From: Pseudomonas sp. EpS/L25
Lineage (GTDB): Bacteria; Pseudomonadota; Gammaproteobacteria; Pseudomonadales; Pseudomonadaceae
Assembly (NCBI RefSeq): GCF_001512295.1
Contig: NZ_LNUP01000002.1
Coordinates: forward strand, 932,263 to 996,262
DNA: 64,000 nucleotides
Direction of reading: 5' to 3'
A program made the translations under genes and the position numbers. The notes below the pieces were generated by a model. It searched no databases and was not told the DNA's origin. It saw only the letters and a program-made list of their open reading frames with translations. Of this stretch, positions 8,582-17,514 are shown one piece after another. Position 1 is the stretch's first letter; each line of letters starts with the position of its first letter.

Positions 8582-10621
8582 ATGGCTGATCTTCTTTCCA
8601 TCGGTCTGTCGGGCCTGAGATCCACGCAGAATGCCCTGACGGTCACCGGTCACAACATCGCCAACGTCAATACCCCGGGGTATTCGCGCCAGGAAGCCAT
8701 CCAGCAGACCAACATCGCCCAGTTCAGTGGCTCGGGCTACATCGGCTCCGGTTCCCAGACGGTGGACGTGCGGCGCCTGGCCAGCGACTTCCTGACCAGC
8801 CAGGTGCGTACCGCCAACAGCCAGAACAGCGAGCTGCAGACCTTCAAGTCGCAGATCTCCCAGCTGGACGGGTTGCTGTCGGACAGCACCACCGGCATCA
8901 CGCCGGCCATGCAGAAGTTCTTCGCCACCCTGCAGACCGCCGCCCAGGACCCGTCCTCGGTACCGGCGCGCGAGGCGGTATTGGCCCAGGCCCAGGGGCT
9001 GACCAAGTCGTTCAATACCCTGTACGACCAGATCGACAAGCAGAACGGCCAGATCAACGACCAGCTCACGGCGCTCACCGGCCAGATCAATTCGCTGGCC
9101 AAGAGCGTCGGCAGCCTCAACGACGCCATCGCCCGTTCCAAGGCGGCCGGCGCCGCGCCCAACGACCTCATCGATTCCCGTGAGCAGGCCATCAAGCAGC
9201 TGTCCAGCCTGGTCGGCCTGCAGGTGGTCAGCCAGGACGACGGCTCGCTGAACCTCTTCGTCGGAACCGGCCAGCCGCTGGTGGTCGGCAGCAACGTCTC
9301 GTCGCTGAGCGCCCAGCCGGGTAACGATGATCCGTCGCGCTACCAGGTCACCCTGACGGCCGGCAGCACCTCGCAGATCGTCACCTCCCAGCTCAATGGC
9401 GGCGAGATGGGGGGGTTGCTGTCCTATCGCGATACCGCCCTGGACCATGCCTACAACAGCCTCGGGCAGCTGGCGCTGACCCTGACCGATACCGTGAACA
9501 AGCAGCTCGGCCAGGGCCTGGACCTGGCGGGCAACGCCGGTTCGCCCCTGTTCAGCGATGTGAACGGTGGTCAGAGCACCGGCCTGCGCGTGCTCGGCCG
9601 CTCGACCAACTTCGGTTCGGCGACCGCGACGCTGAGCATCACCGACACCTCCAAGCTCAATCCCAGCGACTACCGCCTGGATTTCGACGGCACCAACTTC
9701 AAGGCGCTGCGCATCAGCGACAGCACCAATATCACCGTGACCCGCAGCGGTACCGATCCGGTCACCCTGAGCTTCGCCGACGGTAGCGGCACCGATCAGG
9801 GCTTCAAGGTGCAGTTCACCGCAGCGGAGCTGGCTCAGGCCCAGGCCGGCGACGTCTTCAGTCTGCAGCCCACCCGCCGCGGCGCGGCGCAGATGAGCGT
9901 CGACCTCGACCAGTCCAGCCAGCTGGGCTTCGCCGGCACCGCCAAGGCCTCCAGCACCACCAACAACCGTGGCACCGGTGCCATCACCCAGCCCGACCTG
10001 AAGAGCGCCCCCTCGCCGGTGAACACCGCCGATTTCGGCCGGCTGTTCGGCAGCTCGGGTCTGAAGTTGACGTTCGGTTCCGCCACCGGGACCTTGACCG
10101 GCACCCTGCCCACCGGTGCGACCCTGAGCTATGTGTCGCCGTCGACGACCGGCCTGACCTCGGGGCAGACCAACACGCTGCGCCTGCAGTACACCGATCC
10201 GACCACCAACAACAGCTACAGCTACGACTTCAACATCAGCGGCGTGCCGCAGGACGGTGACAGCTTCACCCTCGGCACCAACAATGGCGCCGTCTCCGAT
10301 AACCGCAACGCCCTGAACCTGGTGGCGCTGCAGACCAAGAACACCATGGGTGGCTTCGGTACCACCGGCACCACCTACAACAACGCCTATGGCGGTCTGG
10401 TGGAGCGGGTCGGCACCCTGACCGCCCAGGTCCGCGTGGACTCCGCCGCCAGCGAGACCGTGCTCAAGCAATCCGAGGACAACCGCGACTCCCTGTCCGC
10501 CGTGAACCTGGACGAAGAGGCGGCCAAGCTCGTCCAGTTCCAGCAGTACTACGGCGCCTCGGCGCAGGTCATCAAGATCGCCCAGTCGTTGTTCGACACC
10601 CTGATCGGCGCCTTCAGATAA
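8582..10621 (+). CDS. flgK: Flagellar hook-associated protein 1 FlgK
   Basis: This 679-residue protein forms the first hook-filament junction layer. The N-terminus shows the hook/rod signature ALTVTGHNIANVNTPGYSRQEA (about residues 19-40). The C-terminal block is VNLDEEAAKLVQFQQYYGASAQVIKIAQSLFDTLIG. The middle 400 residues are Ser/Thr-rich and variable, as expected for surface-exposed domains. It is translated 8 bp after flgJ and 11 bp before flgL. The length is within the Pseudomonas range. Confidence 0.97.
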   Translation: MADLLSIGLSGLRSTQNALTVTGHNIANVNTPGYSRQEAIQQTNIAQFSGSGYIGSGSQTVDVRRLASDFLTSQVRTANSQNSELQTFKSQISQLDGLLSDSTTGITPAMQKFFATLQTAAQDPSSVPAREAVLAQAQGLTKSFNTLYDQIDKQNGQINDQLTALTGQINSLAKSVGSLNDAIARSKAAGAAPNDLIDSREQAIKQLSSLVGLQVVSQDDGSLNLFVGTGQPLVVGSNVSSLSAQPGNDDPSRYQVTLTAGSTSQIVTSQLNGGEMGGLLSYRDTALDHAYNSLGQLALTLTDTVNKQLGQGLDLAGNAGSPLFSDVNGGQSTGLRVLGRSTNFGSATATLSITDTSKLNPSDYRLDFDGTNFKALRISDSTNITVTRSGTDPVTLSFADGSGTDQGFKVQFTAAELAQAQAGDVFSLQPTRRGAAQMSVDLDQSSQLGFAGTAKASSTTNNRGTGAITQPDLKSAPSPVNTADFGRLFGSSGLKLTFGSATGTLTGTLPTGATLSYVSPSTTGLTSGQTNTLRLQYTDPTTNNSYSYDFNISGVPQDGDSFTLGTNNGAVSDNRNALNLVALQTKNTMGGFGTTGTTYNNAYGGLVERVGTLTAQVRVDSAASETVLKQSEDNRDSLSAVNLDEEAAKLVQFQQYYGASAQVIKIAQSLFDTLIGAFR

Positions 10622-10632
10622 GGAACCCGCCC

Positions 10633-11931
10633 ATGCGTATTTCCACCGTCCAGGCTTTCAACAACGGCATCACCGGCCTGCAGAGCAACTATGGCGACGT
10701 CAGCCGTACCCAGGAGCAGATCAGCACCGGCAAGAAGATCCTCACCCCGGCGGACGACCCGGTGGCCTCGATCAAGCTGCTGCAACTGAGCCAGGAGGGG
10801 GCGCTCAACGACCAGTACAACAGCGGCATGACCTCGGCCAAGAACGGCCTGAACACCGAGGAAGCCATGTTGACCTCGGTGGAGACCGTGCTGACGCGCA
10901 TCCGCGAGATCGCCGTCCAGGCCGGCAACGGTGCCCTCGACCCGACCGACCGGGCCTCCCTGGCCAAGGAGGTCGGACAGCGCGAGGACGAACTGATGAA
11001 CCTGATGAACAGCAAGGACGCCAGTGGCAAGTACCTGTTCTCCGGGTCCATGGGCGATACCCAGCCCTATGTGCGCAATGCCGATGGTACCTACAGCTAC
11101 AACGGCGACGAAGGCCAGCGCAGCGTACAGATCGCCAGCTCCACCTTCGTACCGGTCAGCGACAGCGGCAAGGATGCCTTCGAGAACAACTTCAACGCCA
11201 ACCGCGTGGATACCGCCAAGTCGGCGACCAATACCGGTACCGGCCGGATCTCTCTCGGCCTGGTGGAGGACAAGGGCGCCTATGACTCCACCTTCCCGGC
11301 CAGCAGCCCGCCGGTGGCCACCGATGGGGTCGGCATCCATTTTCTGGATGACAAGAAATACGTCATCTACGACCTGGCGAATCCGCCTACCGCCGCCCAG
11401 TGGGCCGCCTACGATCCAGCCAGCCCGCCCGCCGGCCAACTCAAGGCCGACAGTCTGAGCAGCACGGCGGAGTCCAGTCGTTTCGTGACCTATGGTGGCG
11501 TCAAGGTACAAATGGATGGCGCCCCGGCGGCTGGAGACGAATTCAAGATCACCCGCGACACCGCCAACGAAAAGCGCAGCCTGCTCAACGTCGTCTCCGA
11601 CCTGCGCAAGGCCCTGGAGAACGGTGATGGCAGTACCGAGGGCGTCTACCAGATCCGCGACAGCGCCGCCGTGGCCCTGAGCAACCTGGACACCGCCTAT
11701 ACCCAGGTCGACGGCATCCGTGGCAAGGTCGGCGCGCGTCTCAACGTGATCGACTCCACCAGCGACTTCATCGCCAACGTCACCCTGGTCAACAAGTCGG
11801 TGCAGTCCGACCTCGAGGATCTCGACTATCCTGAAGCCCTGTCGCGCTACGCCCTGCAGAACACCGTACTGCAGGCGTCGCAGCAGAGCTTCGTGAAGAT
11901 CGCCCAGCTGAGCCTGTTCAAGTACCTCTGA
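10633..11931 (+). CDS. flgL: Flagellar hook-associated protein 3 FlgL
   Basis: This 432-residue second junction protein is related to flagellin. The N-terminal coiled region contains TQEQISTGKKILTPADDPVASIKLLQLSQ (about residues 26-54), and the C-terminus ends DLDYPEALSRYALQNTVLQASQQSFVKIAQLSLFKYL. Both ends form the helical core that packs against FlgK and the first FliC layer. AAGGA lies about 10 bp upstream of the ATG. It is the last gene of the flgF-L operon. No terminator is seen before the pse genes, so some read-through into the glycosylation operon is possible. Confidence 0.97.
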   Translation: MRISTVQAFNNGITGLQSNYGDVSRTQEQISTGKKILTPADDPVASIKLLQLSQEGALNDQYNSGMTSAKNGLNTEEAMLTSVETVLTRIREIAVQAGNGALDPTDRASLAKEVGQREDELMNLMNSKDASGKYLFSGSMGDTQPYVRNADGTYSYNGDEGQRSVQIASSTFVPVSDSGKDAFENNFNANRVDTAKSATNTGTGRISLGLVEDKGAYDSTFPASSPPVATDGVGIHFLDDKKYVIYDLANPPTAAQWAAYDPASPPAGQLKADSLSSTAESSRFVTYGGVKVQMDGAPAAGDEFKITRDTANEKRSLLNVVSDLRKALENGDGSTEGVYQIRDSAAVALSNLDTAYTQVDGIRGKVGARLNVIDSTSDFIANVTLVNKSVQSDLEDLDYPEALSRYALQNTVLQASQQSFVKIAQLSLFKYL

Positions 11932-11953
11932 TGACTTCCCGCTTCCACTGAAT

Positions 11954-11968
11954 TGGCCGGCTTCTTGC
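11954..11968 (+). promoter_or_regulatory. Candidate sigma-54 promoter of the pse operon
   Basis: TGGC-N7-TTGC keeps the invariant GG and GC of the -24/-12 elements at the right spacing. It lies about 77 bp upstream of pseB and 22 bp after flgL. The AC after TGGC is not conserved, so this is a moderate match. Confidence 0.5.
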
Positions 11969-12044
11969 TGCTACTCTTCCGTTAGGCTCGCTGTGACGGT
12001 TTTCCGCCGGTTGGCCGCTCGATTCATCGCGAAGGGATAGCAAA

Positions 12045-13040
12045 ATGTTTGATGGCATGTCGATCTTCATCTCGGGCGGCACCGGCTCCTTCGGTCGAGC
12101 CTTCGTCAAGCGCCTGCTGAGCGACTACCGGCCCAAGCGGGTAGTGGTCTTCTCCCGCGACGAACTCAAGCAGTACGAGATGAGCCAGGAATTCGACGCG
12201 CCCTGCATGCGCTACTTCCTGGGTGACGTGCGTGACGAACAGCGCCTGCAGCAGGCCATGCGCGGTATCGACCTGGTGGTGCATGCCGCGGCGTTGAAGC
12301 AAGTACCGGCGGCTGAATACAACCCTACCGAATGCATTCGTACCAATGTCAACGGCGCGGAGAACATCATCGCCGCCGCGCTGCAGAACGGGGTGAAGAA
12401 GGTCATTGCGCTGTCCACCGACAAGGCGGCCAGCCCGATCAATCTCTATGGCGCGACCAAGTTGCTGTCGGACAAGCTGTTCGTCGCCGCCAACAACATC
12501 GCCGGCAGTCGTGATACCTCCTTCGCCGTGGTGCGCTATGGCAACGTGGTCGGCTCGCGAGGCTCGGTGCTACCGCTATTCCGCAAGCTGATCGCCAATG
12601 GCGTCACGGAGCTGCCCATCACCGATGCGCGCATGACGCGCTTCTGGATCACCCTCGATGAAGGCGTGGATTTCGTGATGCGCAGCTTCGAGCGGATGCA
12701 GGGGGGCGAGCTGTTCGTACCCAAGATTCCCTCGGCGCGCATCGTCGATCTGGCCACGGCGCTGGCGCCGGAGCTGGCGCAGCGCCAAGTGGGTATTCGC
12801 CCTGGCGAGAAGCTGCACGAGATGATGATCTCGCGGGACGACAGTCCTCATACGCTGGAATTCTCCAGGCACTATGTCATCACCCCGGCCATGAGTTTCA
12901 ACCTGCCTTGCGACTATTCCCGCGACGGCCTGGGTGAGCAGGGGCTGCCGGTCGAGCCTGGTTTCGAATACCTGTCCGATAGCAACCCGCAGTATCTGGA
13001 TGTCGCGGCCCTGCGCCAGTTGGTCGAGCGCTGCCCATGA
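12045..13040 (+). CDS. pseB: UDP-GlcNAc 4,6-dehydratase (5-inverting) PseB
   Basis: This 331-residue enzyme catalyses the first step of pseudaminic acid synthesis: UDP-GlcNAc to UDP-2-acetamido-2,6-dideoxy-beta-L-arabino-hex-4-ulose. It is a short SDR-type dehydratase. The nucleotide-binding motif GGTGSFG is near residue 10. The catalytic region LSTDKAASPINLYGATK gives Asp126/Lys127 and the Tyr135-x3-Lys139 pair. The inverting subclass is indicated by length, by this motif and by its pairing with pseC. It starts a run of overlapping genes; the ATGA shared with pseC indicates translational coupling. Confidence 0.95.
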   Translation: MFDGMSIFISGGTGSFGRAFVKRLLSDYRPKRVVVFSRDELKQYEMSQEFDAPCMRYFLGDVRDEQRLQQAMRGIDLVVHAAALKQVPAAEYNPTECIRTNVNGAENIIAAALQNGVKKVIALSTDKAASPINLYGATKLLSDKLFVAANNIAGSRDTSFAVVRYGNVVGSRGSVLPLFRKLIANGVTELPITDARMTRFWITLDEGVDFVMRSFERMQGGELFVPKIPSARIVDLATALAPELAQRQVGIRPGEKLHEMMISRDDSPHTLEFSRHYVITPAMSFNLPCDYSRDGLGEQGLPVEPGFEYLSDSNPQYLDVAALRQLVERCP

Positions 13041-14212
13041 GCGGCATTCCCTATGGCCGGCAATCCATCAGCGAGGACGACATCGCCGCGGTTACCGCGG
13101 TATTGCGCTCGGACTGGTTGACGCAAGGCCCGATGATCGAGCGCTTCGAGCAGGCGGTGGCGCAACGTTGCGAGGCGGCCCATGGGGTGGCCGTGTGCAA
13201 TGCCACAGCCGCGTTGCATATCGCCTGCCTGGCGCTGGATCTGGGGCCGGGCGATCTGCTCTGGACCTCGCCCAATACCTTCGTCGCCAGTGCCAACTGC
13301 GCACGTTACTGTGGCGCCGAGGTCGATTTCATCGACATCGATCCGCTCACCCTGAACCTCAGTGTCACGGCGCTGGCGGCCAAGCTCGAACGCGCCGAGC
13401 GGGCAGGGCGCCTGCCCAAGATCCTGGTACCCGTGGCCTTCGCCGGGCAAAGCTGCGACATGGCGGCGATTCGGGCGCTGGCGGGTCGTTACGGCTTCAG
13501 GGTGATCGAGGATGCCTCCCATGCCATAGGTGCGCGCTATGCCGGTCGACCGGTTGGCTGCGGCGCCCAGGCCGACATCACGGTGTTCAGTTTCCATCCG
13601 GTGAAGATCGTCACCACGGGCGAGGGCGGCCTGCTGACCACCAACGATGCGGAGTTGGCCGAGCGCCTACGACGACTGCGTAGCCATGGCATCACCCGGG
13701 ATCCCGCGCTGCTGCAGGCCCGAGAGCAGGGTGGCTGGTACTACGAGCAGTTGGAGTTGGGCTTCAACTACCGCATGACCGATATCCAGGCGGCCCTGGG
13801 GTTGTCGCAGCTCGACCGCCTGGAGCCCTTCATCGCGCGCCGGCGTGCTCTGGTCGCGCGCTACCGTGATCGGCTGGCGGCCTTGCCGGTGGGGCTCATC
13901 GCCGATCAGGCCCTGGCCGAGTCCGCCTGGCACCTCTTCCCCATCCGAGTCGACGAGACCCAGCGCGACCGGGTCTTCGCCGGGATGCGAGCCGCCGGCA
14001 TCGGCGTCAACCTGCACTACATTCCGGTACATCTGCAGCCCTATTACCAGGCGCTGGGTTTCCAGCAGGGCGATTTCCCCGAGGCTGAGCGCTACTACGC
14101 CCAGGCCATGAGCCTGCCGCTGTACGCCGACCTCAGCGAGGAGCAGCAGGATAGGGTGGTGAAGCGTTTGGCTGGCCTGCTCGATAGCGGGGTGGCTCGA
14201 TGCGGATGGTGA
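13037..14212 (+). CDS. pseC: UDP-4-amino-4,6-dideoxy-GlcNAc-type aminotransferase PseC
   Basis: This 391-residue PLP-dependent aminotransferase of the DegT/DnrJ/EryC1 fold uses glutamate to aminate the 4-keto sugar made by PseB, giving UDP-4-amino-4,6-dideoxy-beta-L-AltNAc. It opens with IPYGRQSISEDDIAAV, a near-signature for PseC. The PLP lysine sits in FHPVKIVTTGEGG (Lys190), and the substrate region contains GFNYRMTDIQAALG. Its ATG overlaps the pseB stop (ATGA). Assignment to PseC rather than another sugar aminotransferase rests on these motifs and on the complete pathway next to it. Confidence 0.95.
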   Translation: MSGIPYGRQSISEDDIAAVTAVLRSDWLTQGPMIERFEQAVAQRCEAAHGVAVCNATAALHIACLALDLGPGDLLWTSPNTFVASANCARYCGAEVDFIDIDPLTLNLSVTALAAKLERAERAGRLPKILVPVAFAGQSCDMAAIRALAGRYGFRVIEDASHAIGARYAGRPVGCGAQADITVFSFHPVKIVTTGEGGLLTTNDAELAERLRRLRSHGITRDPALLQAREQGGWYYEQLELGFNYRMTDIQAALGLSQLDRLEPFIARRRALVARYRDRLAALPVGLIADQALAESAWHLFPIRVDETQRDRVFAGMRAAGIGVNLHYIPVHLQPYYQALGFQQGDFPEAERYYAQAMSLPLYADLSEEQQDRVVKRLAGLLDSGVARCGW

Positions 14213-14270
14213 AGCTGCGAGAGGTTCTGCTGTGCCCCTGCCGGCGCTGCCTGTGCATCGGGGGGCACCT

Positions 14271-14984
14271 ATGAGAGCCGTAGCGATTATTCCTGCTCGC
14301 GGCGGCAGCAAGCGCATTCCGCGTAAGAACATCCGCTTGTTTCACGGTCGTCCCATGATCGCCTATTCGATCGAAGCAGCTCTGCGAAGTGGCTTGTTCG
14401 GGCGTGTGGTGGTCAGTACCGATGATGCAGAGATTGCCGATGTCGCCCTGCGTTATGGGGCCGAAGTTCCCTTTGTAAGGCCTGCCGAGCTGGCCAATGA
14501 CTACGCAGGTACCCTTGCGGTCATCCAGCATGCGCTGAATGAGCTACAGAAGGCAGGCTGCCATCCGGATTACACCTGCTGCCTCTACGCCACAGCCCCC
14601 TTTGTCCAGGTGAGCGACCTGGCTGCAGGGCTGGCGTTGCTCGAGACGCGAGTCGACAAGGCTTATGCCTTCACTGTCGCGGACTTTCCGGCCCCGGTGC
14701 AGCGTGCGTTACGAATGACAACAGACGGCAGTCTTGAGTCGCTCTATCCGCAATATCGGGAGACCCGTTCTCAGGATCTCGAACCCGCCTTTCACGATGC
14801 TGGCCAGTTCTACTGGGGAAGAGCCTCGGCCTGGTTGCGGGGTGAGCCTTTGCATGGCGTGAAGTCGCTACCCCTGCGCCTACCGCGCTACCAGGTCCAG
14901 GATATCGATACCCTGGATGACTGGTACCGAGCGGAGCTGATCTATACCGCTTGGCGAGCTAGGGTTTCTGAATGCGCATCCTGA
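14271..14984 (+). CDS. pseF: Pseudaminic acid cytidylyltransferase PseF
   Basis: This enzyme of about 237 residues activates pseudaminic acid with CTP to give CMP-Pse, the last step before glycosyl transfer. The N-terminus has the CMP-sialate synthetase signature IIPARGGSKRIPRKNIR. An upstream GTG at 14232 is open, but ATG 14271 has GGGGGC 5 bp before it and places the signature at the N-terminus, as usual. PseF rather than NeuA is supported by GQFYWGRASAWL and by the neighbouring pse genes. It overlaps pseG by 13 bp. From here on the DNA looks less GC-rich than the flg genes. Confidence 0.93.
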   Translation: MRAVAIIPARGGSKRIPRKNIRLFHGRPMIAYSIEAALRSGLFGRVVVSTDDAEIADVALRYGAEVPFVRPAELANDYAGTLAVIQHALNELQKAGCHPDYTCCLYATAPFVQVSDLAAGLALLETRVDKAYAFTVADFPAPVQRALRMTTDGSLESLYPQYRETRSQDLEPAFHDAGQFYWGRASAWLRGEPLHGVKSLPLRLPRYQVQDIDTLDDWYRAELIYTAWRARVSECAS

Positions 14985-16465
14985 TCAGGGCCGATGCTTC
15001 GCTGCGAATCGGTACCGGCCACGTCGTGCGTTGTCTTACGCTGGCGGACGCGCTGGCGACGATGGGCTGCGCGGTGCATTTCGCTTGTCGTGTGGGGCCA
15101 GGTCATGCACTCGCGGAAATCGAGTCGCGTGGCTATCCGGTACATGGACTGTCGGTCCTGGATCAGCGTGACGATCCCGAATCACCATTGCCCTGGGCAG
15201 AGGACATGGATTGTCTGCTACGAGTCTTGCCCGACGAACTCGATTTCGACTGGTGCGTGGTGGATCACTACGGCCTGGGGGTGGACTGGGAGCGCGCGAT
15301 CAGGCGTCGCGCGAGGCGCGTCCTGGCGATAGACGACTTGCCACGACGTCAGCACGCGGTGGATCTGCTGCTGGATCAGAATCTCACTGCCTTCACTCGA
15401 CCGGAAATGGCTTCGAGCGAAAGCGGACGGACATTGTTCGGACCGCGATTCGCATTGCTGCGGCCGGCATTCCTGGGAAGGGAAACTCCCCTAAGATCGA
15501 CGGTCGAGCGGGTACTGGTGAACTTCGGTGGCGTGGATGCCAAGGGTGAGACGTTCAAGGTCCTGGAGGCATTGGCCGACTTTCCAACGTTGCAGGTCGA
15601 TATCGTCGCTGGCTCGGCCAACCCGGCGTTCGACAGACTTCAACAGCTCACGGCGAAGCACTCGCACTGGCGTTTGCAGCGACATGTAGAGGATTTCGCG
15701 GCGCTCATGGCCGCTGCCGATCTCTGTATCGGGGCAGGCGGCAGTAGTACCTGGGAGCGTGCCGCCCTGGGGCGACCGACTCTCTGTGTGGCTCTCGCGC
15801 CGAACCAGCAGGGCAATGCCGCGTCGCTGGCGGAGCGCGGCGCTCATCTGTACCTCGGCGAGGCCGAAACGCTCGAGGTTGCCGATTATCGTGCGGCCGT
15901 ACGTACGCTTCTGCTGAGCAATGAGCTGCGGCGCAGTCTCGCCGCGCAATCAAAGGCGCTGGTGGACGGGCGGGGAACCATCCGCGTGACCACGGCCATG
16001 CTTGGCCAGGATCTTCGACTGCGTCCGGCCACTGCAGATGATGCCCGGCTGCTCTACGATGGACGTAATGCCGAGGTGGTTCGTCGAGCCTCCCTGAACA
16101 CGAACCCGCTCTCCTGGGATGACCATCTTGGCTGGCTGACCCGAACCCTGGCCGACACCGAAGGACAACTGCTACTGATCGCGTCCTTTCTCGACGCCCC
16201 TGTTGGGGTTATACGTTTCCAGCGACGCTCTGCAAAGATCGCGGAGGTCTCGCTCTATCTCCTGGAAGGGCGGCTAGGTGCAGGATGGGGAATGCTGCTT
16301 TTGCAGACCGGAGAAGACTATCTCGCCAACCATGGGTGGGAGATCGAAGAGATCGAGGCGCGAGTGCGTAACGACAATCCTGCCTCGCTACGACTCTTTC
16401 AACAGGCCGGCTATCAGCCGCGCCTTCATCAACTCTACCGTCCTTTGCGGGGAGGCTGTCGATGA
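14972..16465 (+). CDS. pseG: PseG-PseH fusion: UDP-sugar hydrolase and N-acetyltransferase
   Basis: This 497-residue protein carries two pathway steps in one chain. Residues 1 to about 335 resemble PseG, a GT-B-fold hydrolase that removes UDP from UDP-2,4-diacetamido-trideoxy-altrose. The start RADASLRIGTGHVVRCLTLA carries His17, the position of the catalytic base in characterised PseG, and GAGGSSTWERAALGRPTL lies in the C-terminal half. Residues about 345-497 are a GNAT acetyltransferase of the PseH type (LRLRPATADDARLLYDGRN, then EARVRNDNPASLRLFQQAGY), which would acetylate the 4-amino group before hydrolysis. Start and stop overlap neighbours (13 bp with pseF, ATGA with pseI). No separate pseH occurs in the window, which supports a functional fusion. 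Confidence 0.92.
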   Translation: MRILIRADASLRIGTGHVVRCLTLADALATMGCAVHFACRVGPGHALAEIESRGYPVHGLSVLDQRDDPESPLPWAEDMDCLLRVLPDELDFDWCVVDHYGLGVDWERAIRRRARRVLAIDDLPRRQHAVDLLLDQNLTAFTRPEMASSESGRTLFGPRFALLRPAFLGRETPLRSTVERVLVNFGGVDAKGETFKVLEALADFPTLQVDIVAGSANPAFDRLQQLTAKHSHWRLQRHVEDFAALMAAADLCIGAGGSSTWERAALGRPTLCVALAPNQQGNAASLAERGAHLYLGEAETLEVADYRAAVRTLLLSNELRRSLAAQSKALVDGRGTIRVTTAMLGQDLRLRPATADDARLLYDGRNAEVVRRASLNTNPLSWDDHLGWLTRTLADTEGQLLLIASFLDAPVGVIRFQRRSAKIAEVSLYLLEGRLGAGWGMLLLQTGEDYLANHGWEIEEIEARVRNDNPASLRLFQQAGYQPRLHQLYRPLRGGCR

Positions 16466-17514
16466 GTGAATTTCGTATCGGTGAGCGGCTAATCGGCCGT
16501 GAAGCTCCCCCTTTCATAATTGCCGAAATGAGCGGCAACCATAATCAATCTCTGGAGCGTGCGTTCGCCATCGTCGAGGCAGCCGCTGCCGCGGGTGCCC
16601 ATGCCATCAAGCTGCAGACCTACACTGCCGATACCATGACGCTGGATCTGGACGAAGGGGAGTTCCACGTTTCCGATCCGAATAGTCTTTGGCAGGGCAC
16701 CTCCCTGTATCGCCTGTATGAGCAGGCATACACGCCCTGGGAGTGGCATGAGCCCTTGTTCGCGCGCGCGGCGGAACTTGGGTTGCTGGCGTTTTCCACG
16801 CCCTTCGATGCCAGCGCCGTCGATTTTCTCGAGCGTCTTTCGGTACCGGCCTACAAGATTGCCAGCTTTGAAAATACGGATCTCCCGCTGATCGCTCGGG
16901 TAGCCGCTACGGGCAAGCCACTGATCATTTCCACCGGCATGGCCTCAATCGCGGAATTGGATGCCGCCGTCACCACGGCCCGTCAGGCTGGATGCCAAGA
17001 CCTGGTGTTACTCAAGTGCACCAGCACCTACCCAGCCTCTGCAGCTGACAGCCATTTGCGTACCCTGCCGCATCTGCGAGATCTGTTCGGCTGTGAGGTA
17101 GGACTTTCCGATCATACCGGCGGTATCGGTGCGGCCGTCGCCGCAGTCGCGCTCGGGGCTACGGTCATCGAGAAGCACTTCACCCTGGATCGCGCTGACG
17201 GCGGTGTTGATGCGGCTTTTTCTCTGGAGCCCGATGAACTTCGTAGCTTGGTTACCGAGACCGAACGGGCCTGGCAGGCATTGGGTGGAATCCGTTATGG
17301 CGTTCAGGCGGCCGAGCGACCATCGCTGCAGTTTCGTCGTTCGCTATACGTGGTGAAGGATCTCGGGGCGGGCGAGATCCTTACGCCCGGGCACGTCAGG
17401 TCGATACGTCCGGGACTCGGGCTCGCCCCTGCTCATCTAGACGAGGTGATAGGCCGGCGAGCGCGGCAGGCCATTCCTCGTGGTACCCCTCTTGCTTGGA
17501 GCTTGCTGCAATGA
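16462..17514 (+). CDS. pseI: Pseudaminic acid synthase PseI
   Basis: This 350-residue NeuB-family enzyme condenses phosphoenolpyruvate with 6-deoxy-AltdiNAc to form pseudaminic acid. Residues about 15-280 form the TIM-barrel part, with PFIIAEMSGNHNQSLERA, KLQTYTADTMTLD and FSTPFD; GLSDHTGGIGAAVAAVALGATVIEKHFTLDR is the metal and PEP region. The last 65 residues form the SAF (antifreeze-like) domain, starting near RSLYVVKDLGAGEIL. The opening motif and the neighbouring pseB/C/F/G fit PseI rather than sialic or legionaminic acid synthase. It overlaps both neighbours by ATGA, so the whole set is translated as one coupled unit. Confidence 0.95.
   Translation: MSEFRIGERLIGREAPPFIIAEMSGNHNQSLERAFAIVEAAAAAGAHAIKLQTYTADTMTLDLDEGEFHVSDPNSLWQGTSLYRLYEQAYTPWEWHEPLFARAAELGLLAFSTPFDASAVDFLERLSVPAYKIASFENTDLPLIARVAATGKPLIISTGMASIAELDAAVTTARQAGCQDLVLLKCTSTYPASAADSHLRTLPHLRDLFGCEVGLSDHTGGIGAAVAAVALGATVIEKHFTLDRADGGVDAAFSLEPDELRSLVTETERAWQALGGIRYGVQAAERPSLQFRRSLYVVKDLGAGEILTPGHVRSIRPGLGLAPAHLDEVIGRRARQAIPRGTPLAWSLLQ

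Noticed and set aside
8531..10471. 646-codon open frame antisense to flgK
   Set aside because: Same reason: shadow of flgK third-position GC, without ribosome site or family similarity.
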